A DNA stretch of 64,000 nucleotides from Sipunculus nudus (GCA_026874595.1 CM049307.1:27686362-27750361); one strand, 5' to 3'. Shown: positions 40,081-53,700, counted from the stretch's first letter. The notes: generated from the sequence alone by a model not told the origin. Made by a program: numbers and translations.

Positions 40081-40982
40081 TAGTGTTTGTGAGGATCTTT
40101 ACTTTTTATTCACCCTGTGCAATGTACAATTATACTTTCTTTTTAGCAATACTAGTATTTCTAGTCACATTTAGACAGTCATAGATGGCAGTATTTTTTC
40201 TGTTTGTTGCAACCCCAGATGTTTGTATAACATTCCATTCAGGATATCTGGTTGCTTTAATAAAGAACTGATAGGCCAAATGACTCTCTTTTTGTTATTG
40301 TGTGGGGAATGGCCATACTGTTTTTGCAAGTGGTTAGACATTCTAGTTCTTGTGTCCCTATCTCAGACAAGATGCATTATGGTATACCAACAATCCATCC
40401 ATTATTGTTTCATCCAATGTTTATATTCAATGTCACTGTGATAACTTCTTAATTAAGGCTTCGATGGATTTTCACAAAACTCACCATAACTACTTCTCAA
40501 TTGATTATCTTGCCCAAATTTGATGAATATTTTAATAATGAGGTCAGAGGTCACCAGGATAACATGTGATGTTGCTGCAACAACTATAACCAGGAATATG
40601 GTGGAAATTGAAGAAATTTTATCAGAATAATAAATCTAATATAATATCTTGAGCCATGCATATTCAATGAGGTCAGAGGTCATCAGCCTTTGGTAGTGCT
40701 GTCTGATGGAGTTTCATAAAACATAAATATTTAACAATATATTATTCTCACTTGAATTAAAGTCTCTGCAAAACCCATGCATATTTAATGAGGTCAGAGG
40801 TCTCAAGTAATACGATGGGCATATTATGGACCTATGCAGTGCTCTTGTTAGAATGCACATTATTACATGCCATGAAAAGGAGATATTAAACTGAACACAA
40901 AAGAGACCACTTAATATTTTTTCATAATATTGGTACCAGTATTTACTATTCAACAACACAAGTGTACCAGTGGATTTTATAA

Positions 40983-40999
40983 CACTAGAAGTTCTAGTG
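40983..40999. repeat. 17-bp perfect palindrome
   Basis: CACTAGAA-G-TTCTAGTG. It lies just after a run of AATGAGGTCAGAGGTC-containing segments (40543, 40666, 40788), so it may be the 3' hairpin of another Helitron-like element, but a matching 5' end was not found. Confidence 0.5.
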
Positions 41000-41036
41000 C
41001 ATATAGAATTATACCAAAATCAGTTGTACAGCAAAC

Positions 41037-44000
41037 TTTATTTCAAGATGTGTACAATACAGTGAATACTCAAAGCCTATAAATAGTGCATACAAACATA
41101 CAAATAAAATGAATGTACACAAAACATCCAGCACTGTAGGGACTTTGTAATGTGTGTTAATAAGCATCCAGTCCAGGGCTAAAGGACAATAAACCTCCAG
41201 TCTGGCATTCATAGCAAGTGCTATTAATTATTCAAAAAAATTACAAAAACATATACTACACAAATATACAGACGGCGCCATATGTAAATTATAGTAAGAT
41301 TCCTAAAAAGACAAAATTCTTACATTATAAATCTTATCTTAGTTTATTAAAATCTGAGGTCATTCCATTTATGCCTTTATCTTATAACAACTGTCCTGCT
41401 CAGAAAAAAATGGGGCACTTGCAAATATTAGAATATTACGCGCAGTTATATCTCACTGTTTATGAACATCATCTAGTATTCATTCAACAAACATATCCAA
41501 CAATTTAAATAAATTGTTCTAATATTGAATATATTTTCTATATCCTAATTTCACTAAAAAGTTAGTGTACACTGGTATCTAAACAAGAAGAAACTACTGT
41601 TTAGATCGATTAACATGAATGTCTTAGAGCAGCATTACTGTTGGGTTCACACTTTAAAATTCATAAATGATAATAAGCTCTCTGAACAATAAATCTTTGA
41701 GCATCTTCCTGCCACTGCATTAAATATAAATTATCATACTTTGTAAGTAATAAAAAATTATTAATCTATTAAAAATGTTTAAGACCAAGATAAACAAAAA
41801 TGTAAAATCTTTAATCTTGCATTCAAGAAGGTCACAAGTCAGCATTTCTCTTGTAAAATAAGTACAATAATATTTATTTAAAAAAAACAGCAGTCCATGT
41901 ACTGTATTTTTGTGTAATATTTCTGTTATAATTGTTCTTAGGAATCCCAAGTATTAATAGACAAAGTGCTTAATGTAACAATGGTATAATGGTGGCTTCG
42001 AATAAATAAATACATGTAAATATCTAAAATGCCATAGGAAATTTTGTTCTCTTAAAATATATTAAAACTTTTTTATTTACATTTAGAAAAATAAAATAAC
42101 ATCTTTAAGATAAATGAGATTCTCAAGCAAGGTCTACCTTCTGACAAAGTAAACCGTATCTTTCCCTGAAGGAAGCTGTGATTAGAGAGAATGGTAATAC
42201 ACTGACAATGTGCAGGTAATTTACTTGAAACAACTGTAATGTACTTGGAAGCCTGGTGCATTGTGGGTAAAGCATGTCCTTGCCCACAATCCCTAACCAG
42301 AAAAGTTACCTATGTGATGAAGATCTGACAGTTTCAATATATAAAGCAGGTGGAACTGCAAAGGTGAACAAGAGTTCGAGATGTCAGATGGATTTTTGTG
42401 CCACAGACATTGACATTCCAAATGCTCCAAACCAAAAGCACTGGAAGTTAAGATATTTCAAGTCCACAAGGATCAGTTATAAAGGTAAAACTGGAGGGTA
42501 TTTTCACATACAAATAAATTTCTTAAATTTTCATTCCATGCCAGCTTAACATGTTTATATTTCATGATATCACAACAAGAATATTACAGTTAAGTCCAGT
42601 TTTCATATGCTCTGTTCTCCACTATAAATAAAACAACAAAATATTCACTGGTATTTCTGTGTTTTATATTTCATGTTTAATGTATCCTTTATGTTCAGAT
42701 AGGTAAATGCATGATCATCAATCAGCGTGCATTGCTTATTCTAAATTTTACAACTTTTCATCACCCAGCTACCCTGACAGGATTTTGAGCTAACATTCAA
42801 CAATGAAAACTCCATGGCTCCTACCAGCCTCCTGTTATAGGAATCTTCAGCAAAAAAAAAAAAAACAAGGAAAACATAAGGGTTTCCACTGTGCAATTGT
42901 AGTTAACATGGTAAATTAACATGACCATCTATTTTCCAAGCTGCTACTAAAAATGTCTGTTAAACTGGTTTAGGCTGTACATGTATGCTGCATCCCTAAC
43001 ATGAATAGGAGCTTTCAATGATATTAGATCTATATGACAACAATTATTCAGTGATTACACTTATATATTTGAAACAAAATTGTGCAGTGAAAAAAAGTGT
43101 ATGAAAATATAAGGGGTTATATAAATGCTGGATATATAGGAAAGTAAAGGAGACAATTTTTTTCATAGCAAAAATTGGGAAATATAGGAGCCAATGGGAG
43201 CCCTGGAACTTTGATATTACAAGAATCATTCCTGTATCACTAAGTGGATAATCATTCATTCTTTTTGGTGTTTTAAGCTGCACTCCTGTGGTTCAAAGGT
43301 AAAAGGACCGCACTGTAAAGTCAACAAACAAATTTAAATAAACTGAGATGCAAAAATACATGATATAAGTAAATTTTTACAATACGCCATGACAGAGGAA
43401 TTCTAAAGCAAGTCAAAATGTACATAGTTTAACAAATCTGTTATAAACAAATACATAATGAGCACACAACCAGAGGGGACTCCTGTCCCAATCACAGTAT
43501 ATAGAAAATCAAGAGAACAGATACATGAATAGTGCAACAAAATGTAACATGAAAACATAACATAAAAATATAACATCTGCTGAAATGAAATCTGTGGAAT
43601 GTATGCAAATGATTTGATGTGCAGCACTGTCACTTTTTATAGAATATAAATATTACAATCATTTGTATAACATAAAAACAATAATATATAAATAACATGA
43701 TGCAGTAGAATGGCAAGTTAATAACAGTTAACCACCCTGGTAGGTTAAAGAGATAATGACTAGAATTAGTTTGCATTCAGTATGTGTAAATCATCTTCTT
43801 GTGAGCCAGGTTTCAAGTCAGTGAGCAAAGACCTTACTTCAGCGAGCTCACAATCTGCTTTTTTATGAATCAAGATGATAGAACCAATCAGGCGGCTCAT
43901 GAATGGCCCATCTACATGGCGGGGAAAACTATTTTTAGATCAACCATCTGGGAATGAGAGACATCATGGCAAATCTAACCAATTATATAAAAGCTTGTAT

Positions 44001-44682
44001 AGCTGGTGCACGTGTTCTTGTTGATATCATGCATGAACAGTTTTGATTTCTCTGCATTATTTGCTACTGTAATGTTGGATTTGATTGGCTGTTCTGATTT
44101 TTGCCCCATTACATGCACCCCTGTTAAAAATTAATAATATAGTGGGTCAGAAGGCTGCTGAAGCAAGGTTTCTGCTAAACTGAAACTTGACCTTGCTCCT
44201 GGAAAGATGGATTTAATAAACGTTAAGTATAGGCAAACACTCACACCTCCACATGCCTCTGTTATAATTTACACAAAATAATGATACACAGCACATTTCC
44301 CTAGCAGCTATCATTAACTTCTAATTAAAAATATAAAATTTCCACATTTCATTACAAGATTATTAATAAAGTCGCAAACCTAACAATGGGGATATCAGTA
44401 AAAGTCATTCAACAGCATTTTAACAGCATTAATAATTTTAATATTTATGGGGTTTATTTAAGGGGCTAGAAATACATAGAAGGTGGTCTGTATCTGAGTT
44501 ATCCCTTCAGTTAAAAATGGTCTGTCAGCATACAATGTAAGCTGACATGCACAGTAACATTTAGACAAACAGAAGAGGATTCAAGGCAATCTGAAGTATG
44601 TATAACACGTCATAGTAAATGATGTACAAATACAGATACAGACACAGACTGTGGAGATACATTTAAGCAGGTTTCAATGCTG
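41037..44682 (-). other. Possible 3' UTR or downstream region of the Munc13-like gene
   Basis: No coding exon is recognisable. Minus-strand AATAAA hexamers occur at 44458-44453 and at 41042-41037. If the distal one is used the 3' UTR would be about 3.6 kb and include a MITE at 43793-44207; if the proximal one, about 230 bases. I cannot decide from sequence alone. Confidence 0.3.
43793..44207. mobile_element. MITE, 'CTTGCTTCAGCAAG' family, second copy
   Basis: The left arm ATCTTCTTGTGAGCCAGGTT and right arm ...CTTGACCTTGCTCCTGGAAAGAT are inverted over about 60 bases. The interior has AACCAATCAGGCGGCTCATG. It lies in the possible 3' UTR region of the Munc13-like gene. Confidence 0.65.
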
Positions 44683-44792
44683 CTACCGCACAGCCAGGCT
44701 CTGTACTTGCTTCCTCTTTTTAACAAACTCCTGGGCTTCAGCGTCCCAGTCTCTTGTCTCCAGTGCTGACAGCACTCCCTTGGCTGGTGTGT
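44683..44792 (-). CDS. Munc13-like last exon
   Basis: The acceptor is gttccctcag. It completes the split codon TAC, then encodes TPAKGVLSALETRDWDAEAQ, EFVKKRKQVQSLAVR and a TAG stop (44685-44683). The EAQEFVKKRKQ end is diagnostic for the Munc13-4/BAIAP3 clade. Confidence 0.93.
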
Positions 44793-47700
44793 CTGAGGGA
44801 ACAAATCAGAACACAGTGTCAGGTCAGGCAGAATCACAGGTTTGATGTAGACTGATTGTATTACCTCAGATAAAAAATAAAATATCCTTGCATATTAAAC
44901 CATATATAAACAAAATTTAATGTCCACACATATCCTGTAATTAACCTTAGATTGAGTTGTATTAGCTGGCGCATTAAAGGGGCCCAATCACCTATCTGAC
45001 CATTATAAATTGAAGGCAATCCCTTAGAGCTTCCATAAAAATAGGCCAGAAAACATGGTTTTAACCACACATGGGCTGCAAGTTTTGTTTATATCAATGT
45101 GATTATAATATGTTGGGGCCCGCCAAAATAATCAAAACAAATTAAACAAGGGCATCTGTCAGCAAGCCAGAGCTTTGCAAATGGCGTTTTGCAACAAGTG
45201 ACCTTTCTACCTCCACATACATGCAACCTACCACCTTAGGTTACATGTTTTTCCCGTTTGTCAACATTGCTGTGTTTACAAACATGTTGTTGATAAACAA
45301 GTCCACATATCCTTCACGAAGGCCTTATGAGAAATTTTCAGAACCAAAATTACATTTAGATCATAAATATTAACACACAGAAAGCCAGAAATCACATAAA
45401 TTCTTTTTAAAAAAGCAGGTGATTGGGCACCTTTAATGATTTAGAAAAAAGTACATCAATGTATATATGTCTAACCCAAAGGTTACACCGCTAAAGTGAG
45501 AATCAATGTACTAGTATATATGAGGGCTAGAAAGTTTAATTTAAATTATACGTTTGCATGAATATGGTGTCAGGATGGTGTTTTAAAAATATTTTTCCAC
45601 AATATGTTGCTGGAAATAAGGGAACCTAATTCAATAATAGACAATGTTTTGAGTTTGTTTTCTCATATATAGTTCTACAATAAGTTCAAATTCAGTCTAT
45701 ACCAGTAGGAAATAATATTTGGTCCACAGTTTTGATACACCGTATCACTTACACTGGCTTCTCTTTGGCTGTGTTAGGCAGAGGTCGATGGGGTTCAGAG
45801 CTGTGAATCCAGAAATTTCTTCCCCACTCACACCCGGGATGGAGTTAAGTGAAAGGAACGCCTCGCCAGCAAAGTCATTGGACATGATGAAGTCATGATC
45901 CATCACAGTGAACAAAATACATGCTCCCTCCTGCCGGCACTGTTCTACACTCACAGAGCTGTAAAACACAAAATCCATGGTGAACAAAATACACGCTCCC
46001 TCCTGCCGGCACTGTTCTACACTCACAGAGCTGTAAAACACCAAATACACGGTGAACAAAATACACGCTCCCTCCTGCCGGCACTGTTCTACACTCACAG
46101 AGCTGAAAAACACAAAATACACGGTGAACAAAATACATGCTCCCTCCTGCCGGCACTGTTCTACACTCACAGAGCTGTAAAACTCAAAATACACGGTGAA
46201 CAAAATACATGCTCCCTCCTGCCAGCACTGTTCTACACTCACAGAGCTGTAAAACACAAAATACATTGTGAACAAAATACACGCTCCCTCCTGCCAGCAC
46301 TGTTCTACATTCACAGAGCTGTAAAACACAAAATACACAGGGAACAAAATATACGCTCCCTCCTGCCAGCACTGTTCTACACTCACAGAGCTGTAAAACT
46401 CAAAATACACGGTGAACAAAATACATGCTCCCTCCTGCCAGCACTGTTCTACACTCACAGAGCTGTAAAACACAAAATACACGGTGAACAAAATACATGC
46501 TCCCTCCTGCCAGCACTGTTCTACACTCACAGAGCTGTAAAACTCAAAATACACGGTGAACAAAATACATGCTCCCTCCTGCCAGCACTGTTCTACACTC
46601 ACAGAGCTGTAAAACACAAAATACATTGTGAACAAAATACACGCTCCCTCCTGCCAGCACTGTTCTACACTCACAGAGCTGTAAAACACAAAATACATTG
46701 TGAACAAAATACACGCTCCCTCCTGCCAGCACTGTTCTACACTCACAGAGCTGTAAAACACAAAATACATTGTGAACAAAATACACGCTCCCTCCTGCCA
46801 GCACTGTTCTACACTCACAGAGCTGTAAAACACAAAATACACAGGGAACAAAATACACGCTCCCTCCTGCCAGCACTGTTCTACACTCACAGAGCTGTAA
46901 AACACAAAATACACAGGGAACAAAATATACGCTCCCTCCTGCCAGCACTGTTCTACACTCACAGAGCTGTAAAACTCAAAATACACGGTGAACAAAATAC
47001 ATGCTCCCTCCTGCCAGCACTGTTCTACACTCACAGAGCTGTAAAACACAAAATACACAGGGAACAAAATATACGCTCCCTCCTGCCAGCACTGTTCTAC
47101 ACTCGCAGAGCTGTAAGGTAGGTCAACAAGGGCAAAATGCAAACTCGACCTGTAAAGGGTCATTATCAAGCAACACACCAAAAATCAGGCCAGTATCTGC
47201 AGGCATTGTGAAAAAAAGTCCATACATGTGCATTTTCCAAAAAAATTTCTGTCTTGCATGAAATTTTCTATGTTTAGGAGCCGTAAATCAATCAAAAGTA
47301 GGTCAACAGGGACGAAACACGAACTCGATCTGTAACTGTGATTATCTGCCCACACATAAAAAATCAGGATGGTATCTGCAGGCATTGAGGAGAAAAAGTC
47401 AGTCATTTGTTATGAAAATTTCTATTTTTCATGAAATTTTCTAAGTTCAGGAGCAGTCAAATGGTCAAAAGTAGGTCAACTGGGACAAAACAAGAACTTG
47501 ATCTGTAACTGGTCATTATCTGCCTACACACCAAAAATCGGAACCGTATCTGCAGGCACTGCAAAAAAAAGTCCGTACATGGGCACTTTTTTATGAAATT
47601 TCTATGTTAGAGCAGTGTCAAACAATCAAAAATAGGTCAACTGGGACAAAACGTAAACTCGATCTGTAACTGGTCATTATCTGCCCACACACCAAAAATC

Positions 47701-50700
47701 AGGCTAATATCTGCAGGTATTGCGAAAAAAAGTCCGTACATGTGTATTTGTCATGAAAATTTATATTTTTCATGAAATTTTCTATGTTCAGGAGCCGTAA
47801 AACGGTCAAAAATAGGTCAACTGGGGCAAAACGCAAACTTAATCTGTAACTCGTCAATATCTGCCCACACACCAAAAATCAGGCCAATATCTGCAGGCAT
47901 TGGTAAAAAAAGTCCGTACATGTGTATTTGTCATGAAAGTTCATATTTTTCATGAAATTTTCAATGTTCAGGAGCCGTAAAACGGTCAGAAGTAGGCCAA
48001 CCGGGACAAAACGCGAACTCGATCTGTAACTGGTCTATATCTGCCCACACACCAAAAATCAGGCCAATATCTGCAGGCATTGTGAAAAAAAGTCCGTACA
48101 TGTGTATTTGTCATGAAAATTTCTATTTTTCATGAAATTTTCTAAGTTTAGGAGCCGTAAAATGGTCAAAATTAGGTCTATATCCACCCACACACCAAAA
48201 ATCAGGCCAATATCTGCAAGCATTGTGAAAAAAAGTCCGTACATGTGTATTTGTCATGAAAATTTCTATTTTTCATGAAATTTTCTATGTTCAGGAGCAG
48301 TCAAATGGTCAAAAGTAGGTCAACTGGGACAAAACAAGAACTTGATCTGTAACTGGTCATTATCTGCCTACACACCAAAAATCGGAACCGTATCTGCAGG
48401 CACTGCAAAAAAAAGTCCGTACATGGGCACTTTTTTATGAAATTTCTATGTTAGAGCAGTGTCAAACAATCAAAAATAGGTCAACTGGGACAAAACGTAA
48501 ACTCGATCTGTAACTGGTCATTATCTGCCCACACACCAAAAATCAGGCTAATATCTGCAGGTATTGCGAAAAAAAGTCCGTACATGTGTATTTGTCATGA
48601 AAATTTATATTTTTCATGAAATTTTCTATGTTCAGGAGCCGTAAAACGGTCAAAAATAGGTCAACTGGGGCAAAACGCAAACTTAATCTGTAACTCGTCA
48701 ATATCTGCCCACACACCAAAAATCAGGCCAATATCTGCAGGCATTGGTAAAAAAAGTCCGTACATGTGTATTTGTCATGAAAGTTCATATTTTTCATGAA
48801 ATTTTCAATGTTCAGGAGCCGTAAAACGGTCAGAAGTCGGCCAACCGGGACAAAACGCGAACTCGATCTGTAACTGGTCTATATCTGCCCACACACCAAA
48901 AATCAGGCCAATATCTGCAGGCATTGTGAAAAAAAGTCCGTACATGTGTATTTGTCATGAAAATTTCTATTTTTCATGAAATTTTCTAAGTTTAGGAGCC
49001 GTAAAATGGTCAAAATTAGGTCTATATCTACCCACACACCAAAAATCAGGCCAATATCTGCAAGCATTGTGAAAAAAAGTCCGTACATGTGTATTTGTCA
49101 TGAAAATTTCTATTTTTCATGAAATTTTCTATGTTCAGGAGCAGTCAAATGGTCAAAAGTAGGTCAACTGGGACGAAACGCAAACTCGATCTGTAACTGG
49201 TTTGTTTGTTTGAGATATTTTATTGAATATGCACATATCTTATGGTACAGACATCAATGGGATTAAGTGCAAGCTACTTAAAGCTTATCTTGACTCTCTC
49301 CCTAATATTTCTAGTATAAAATATAAAATATAAAATATAAAACGATGGCAGTATTCAGTGTTATGGTAGGGGTTGTGTTTGGTAGTGGATGTTTGGTAAG
49401 TGAAAGTGTTATAGTTGTATGTCTGTGTTTTGGAGGTGTTGTGGGAGATTTTTATGTTTTGAACCGGTTTGTGTTTTTTATGTATGAACATACAGATGTA
49501 AAAATTTCTTCATTTCTGGTGTTGTTTGCATATGCGCTACCATAGAGGAGTTCTTCTACAGATATATCTTGGGGGAGATATTTATTTCTAGAATTGACAT
49601 GGAGTTGGCATTGCAGCTGTAACTGGTCTATATCTGCCCACACACCAAAAATCAGGCCAGTATCTGCAGGCATTGCGAAAAAAAGTCCGTACAACTGTTT
49701 GATTTCGGAAGGACGGAATGACGGTCATGGGTAAATCTATATGCCCCGGCCACTTTGTGGCAGGGGCATAATAAATTACACAATTAAGACAAGTTCCCTC
49801 CTGCAGGCAAGAATGCCACTAAAACCTGGCAAATGACAATTCTTATGATCATGGAATCAACACTCAAAACTAAGTACCGTCAATATTTTTTAGAACTGTC
49901 AAGAAATAGGACAGAGCTATGTGATCTCCATATTTTCATTAACCTTAGCATTTAATCAATTCAGGTTTTTGTCAGTATAACTAATTTGGTAGCTGTTATC
50001 TCCACAAGACAAACTAGAATTGTAGTAGTAGACAAGCCACTACATGTATCTGACGTGTCACAGAGGCATGAGTAAAGCTAGCAAGGCATGGAATGTTCCT
50101 GACATGACAGGACTCCAAATTTGTGGCATCATTGGTTGAAATTAAACTACTCATATATGTGTAATTTTCACCAAAAACAGATCTACAGATGGATACACCA
50201 TGCATGAGAAAAAGTGCATTAATGTTTTCTATAAAAACAGAATAGCAGGTGGGGCCACAACAAAGCTATCCAAGACAGATAAGCCAAAATTTCAGGCTGA
50301 TACATCCAGCAATTTCTAACCAAAACAAACAGAGGGATGGATGCCATGCAAATCCAATTGCAGATGGTGCCACCAACCTGAATACAAGATGGAGGGATCC
50401 AAGATCTATGGAAATGCACAATTTCAGGGAATAGGGCAAATTGCTCCTGAGAAAAGGATCTTAATGTATTCTATGAAAATGGGAAGGTAGGTGGTGCCAC
50501 CTGTCTGGTCTATAAGAAAACTCTCCCAAGATGGATTTATATGCTAAATTTCAGACCAATACATTGAATGATTCCTCAGATATGAGCAATTTTCACCCAA
50601 AGCAAACACACAGATGGATGCCACACGAAAATGATTGCACATGGTACTACCGGTATTGAGTAATATATTTGAGCAAATATGGCAAATTAGTCCTTAAAAA

Positions 50701-53700
50701 AGGGCATTTATTTATTCTATGAAAATGGAAAGGTTGGTGGCACCACCTGTCTTGTCTATGTGAAAACTCTCCAAGATGGATGTACATGCCAAATTTTAGA
50801 CCCATCCATTAAACCACTCCTGATATATGGGCTGTTATCAAATGACACCTAGATTCATACTGCACAATTAGGACTACAGGTGGCACCACCAGTCTTTGTT
50901 AGGCACAACAATATAGATGAGCAAATAACTATGCCGGGTTTCGGAAAAATCAGTCCAAGGGTCTCAGAGGAGTTCTCCAGAAACAAACACGGTGGTGGCA
51001 GAACCCGGTCAAAAACATAGTATCTGCAAAACTTTGTTTTTGCAGATACAATAAATTACTGAAAACCTGATAATGTAAGAAAAAAATACAAGATGACCTA
51101 AAAACTATATTTCTAATTTAAGTGAGAAGACTTGGTACTTACAATTCAAAGGCCTCGTCAAAGACAGGATTAAGTGTTTTCTTAACAATTTCTGTTTGTT
51201 GTTCTGACTGTGAAGGAAATAAATGCTTTGGGCAGAGTTCTATCATCACATATGGGTCACTCAGTCCTAAAATATTAACAACATGTAGTTTAACATACTA
51301 TCTGAGTATGGCATTAGTAGCTCATCATTATGTTAGAGAGCAGAATTAAGGTGTTCATTTCATTTTCATACATGCATCTCCTTGTTACAAATATAAACAA
51401 TTTATTTTATTGCAGTAACCTGAAGATAATTCAAACTGCTGATCATATATGCACTAATTGTAAGTTATTAATACAGTAAATGCATGGGGTCAGATTTTAT
51501 TCTTTAATAGAAAATATAATTTTTCATCACCTGAACTTTTATTGGTGAGTTAATTGGAAGGTAAATGAAATTCAAAAATTTAATCTGAGTTCATTTTAAA
51601 TAATGATATAATTGTAGTGTGAAGTTCTCATATGATTAATATCACATCTATGTCACAAGTAATATTCTCTGCAACTGTGAACTTACCATTTGTGTCCAAA
51701 GGAATAATATTCTTTGCATTGAGCACTGTAATGAAAACCATACAGCAATTGCTACACATCTTTAATCTCACATATTGGGGTCATTAGGAAGTGATGATAA
51801 TAATTAATATTAAAATGCAATTAACAAGAACAGATGCTTTGTCACTTGCTATTAGTCAAACAATCAATACACTTGGAATGCTGGAATAAAAGTGAGCTAG
51901 ACTCAATGATCAAAAGATTAGTGAATCTACTTAAGCACTGATTACAATATGTTACAAGCTATGTTTAGTGAGGTAACTATAACCCTTTTAACATGGAAAT
52001 GCAAAATGTTTTGGGAATTCTTAGAAATGAATTCATGGTTAGAGTATTATGCATGTATGTTAAGAGTACTGGGTATAACTGACATATTCATACCATATTA
52101 CTGCCAGTATAATAAACACTTTCAAGGTGGCAGGTAAATATTAGATACTCGCCTTCGACATAGAGGATTTCTGCATCAACATTATAGTAAACTCGCACAT
52201 TAAGTACACCAAACTCACACTCTTCATATTTCTCCTGTAAAAATTAACAGACAGATTAACTGATACAAGAAAGCTGAGAAAAAGGTTATAAAGATCAAAT
52301 TTTGGTATAAATGACCGAACTTACATTTAAATAAATACTTTTATAAATGGATAAAATATACATGATTCTGATAATATTAATGATTTTACATTATGATGAT
52401 GGTCACATTAGCGTTGAAGAAATTAAAACAAACCTGCTCCTCTAGTTTCTCCTTGAAGTATATCTGTATAATCTCCTGTGTCTCAGCTTTGTGCAACCTC
52501 AGTCTCGTATGTACTGTCTGAAATCAATACAAAGAAGCACTCCGGAGTCCAAATCTTTAATTGGGGGGTGTAAATTTTCTACTTAACATATAAAGTAAGT
52601 GACTTACTGTAGGCAGTAAAGTATGAGCAATATAGGCAGCAAAAATAAAATAAACACTGTAGTACTGATTTTTCAGTATATATTTTTTTCCAGATACATT
52701 AATTGGAAGTGGGAATTACTAATGTGGATTTTTATTAATTGGACTAGGAAAAATCAAGGAGTCATGACCTGTTGTTTAGACAATAGTGTATATCTGAGCT
52801 TAGACATCTGACAACAACAGAATGTAAAGATTTGACAATGGACTTGAACATTCTGAACTGTAACAGTATATCAGAACATGAACCTATCACAAGCATCCAA
52901 TAAACATCTTATGTTTCAAGGTTACACTTACATTTTTCTTTTATCCCTTAACAACATTTCATGTTTGACGTTGATTTTAATTAATGGCCCAGTAAGCAAA
53001 TGCATTGTGTGTTAAGACTGATCCTTACCCTGTACATTTTAGACTTTACTTTGTTCAGGGGAAGTCCCTTTTCATTGGCATGGAAAAAATCCACCAGAAT
53101 TTCTAAGGCATCATACAGGCGTTCATAGAAGGCTGTGTTTTTCTAAAACAGTAAAATAATTTCTCTGTATTAATATCAAATATGCAGGAATCATCAGATA
53201 AACAGTATAATTATAAATATAGACATTGAAAGAATAAAGTGACCATCTGAGATAAAACTAGTGGCCCATGGGCCATGACACTCAGCTGAATTCAAGGAAT
53301 GTTGAACAATGAGCAAAATGACAGCGAGAGTGCAAAAAAATCATGAATTTTGTGAAGAATCCTAAAAAATTGGCTTCAGTGGGCTTTTGGATAGATGATC
53401 ACTTCATTTGAAGGTCTCATAAATAGAAAAAAATGTGTAAAAATTTGAAAAAATTCAGGTAGTGCCACCAGTCTGCAGGAACTGATGAAACACTACATGA
53501 TAAATATGTATGCACAGAATCATAGAAATCACTGCATTAGTTATTCAGATACTGGAGCTTTTGTATTAACTTTTTTAATTAATCTGGGGGGCATATGAGC
53601 CTAATGGCTGGGAGGATAAGGGTAACAGAGACCTAATTTCAATTTTCAATGGAGACTTTTTATAGACCTCTCTAGATGTCAAGTATGAAGATTCTAGGTC

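Larger units (their letters stand above)
47118..49770 (-). mobile_element. Family A element, third copy, 3' end missing
   Basis: The 5' hairpin is at about 49741-49770, then tandem 180-base units. It lacks the GTCC microsatellite block and the terminal hairpin/CTAG; homology stops at 47118, exactly where the 72-bp exon-edge array begins. It contains an 844-base internal duplication and a LINE insertion. Confidence 0.8.

Noticed and set aside
45895-47121. Plus-strand frame of about 408 codons with a 24-residue repeat
   Set aside because: It is the mirror of the 72-bp array in the sense gene; its residues show no known domain, and the minus strand explains the sequence as exon 13 copies. Kept only as a low-interest observation.
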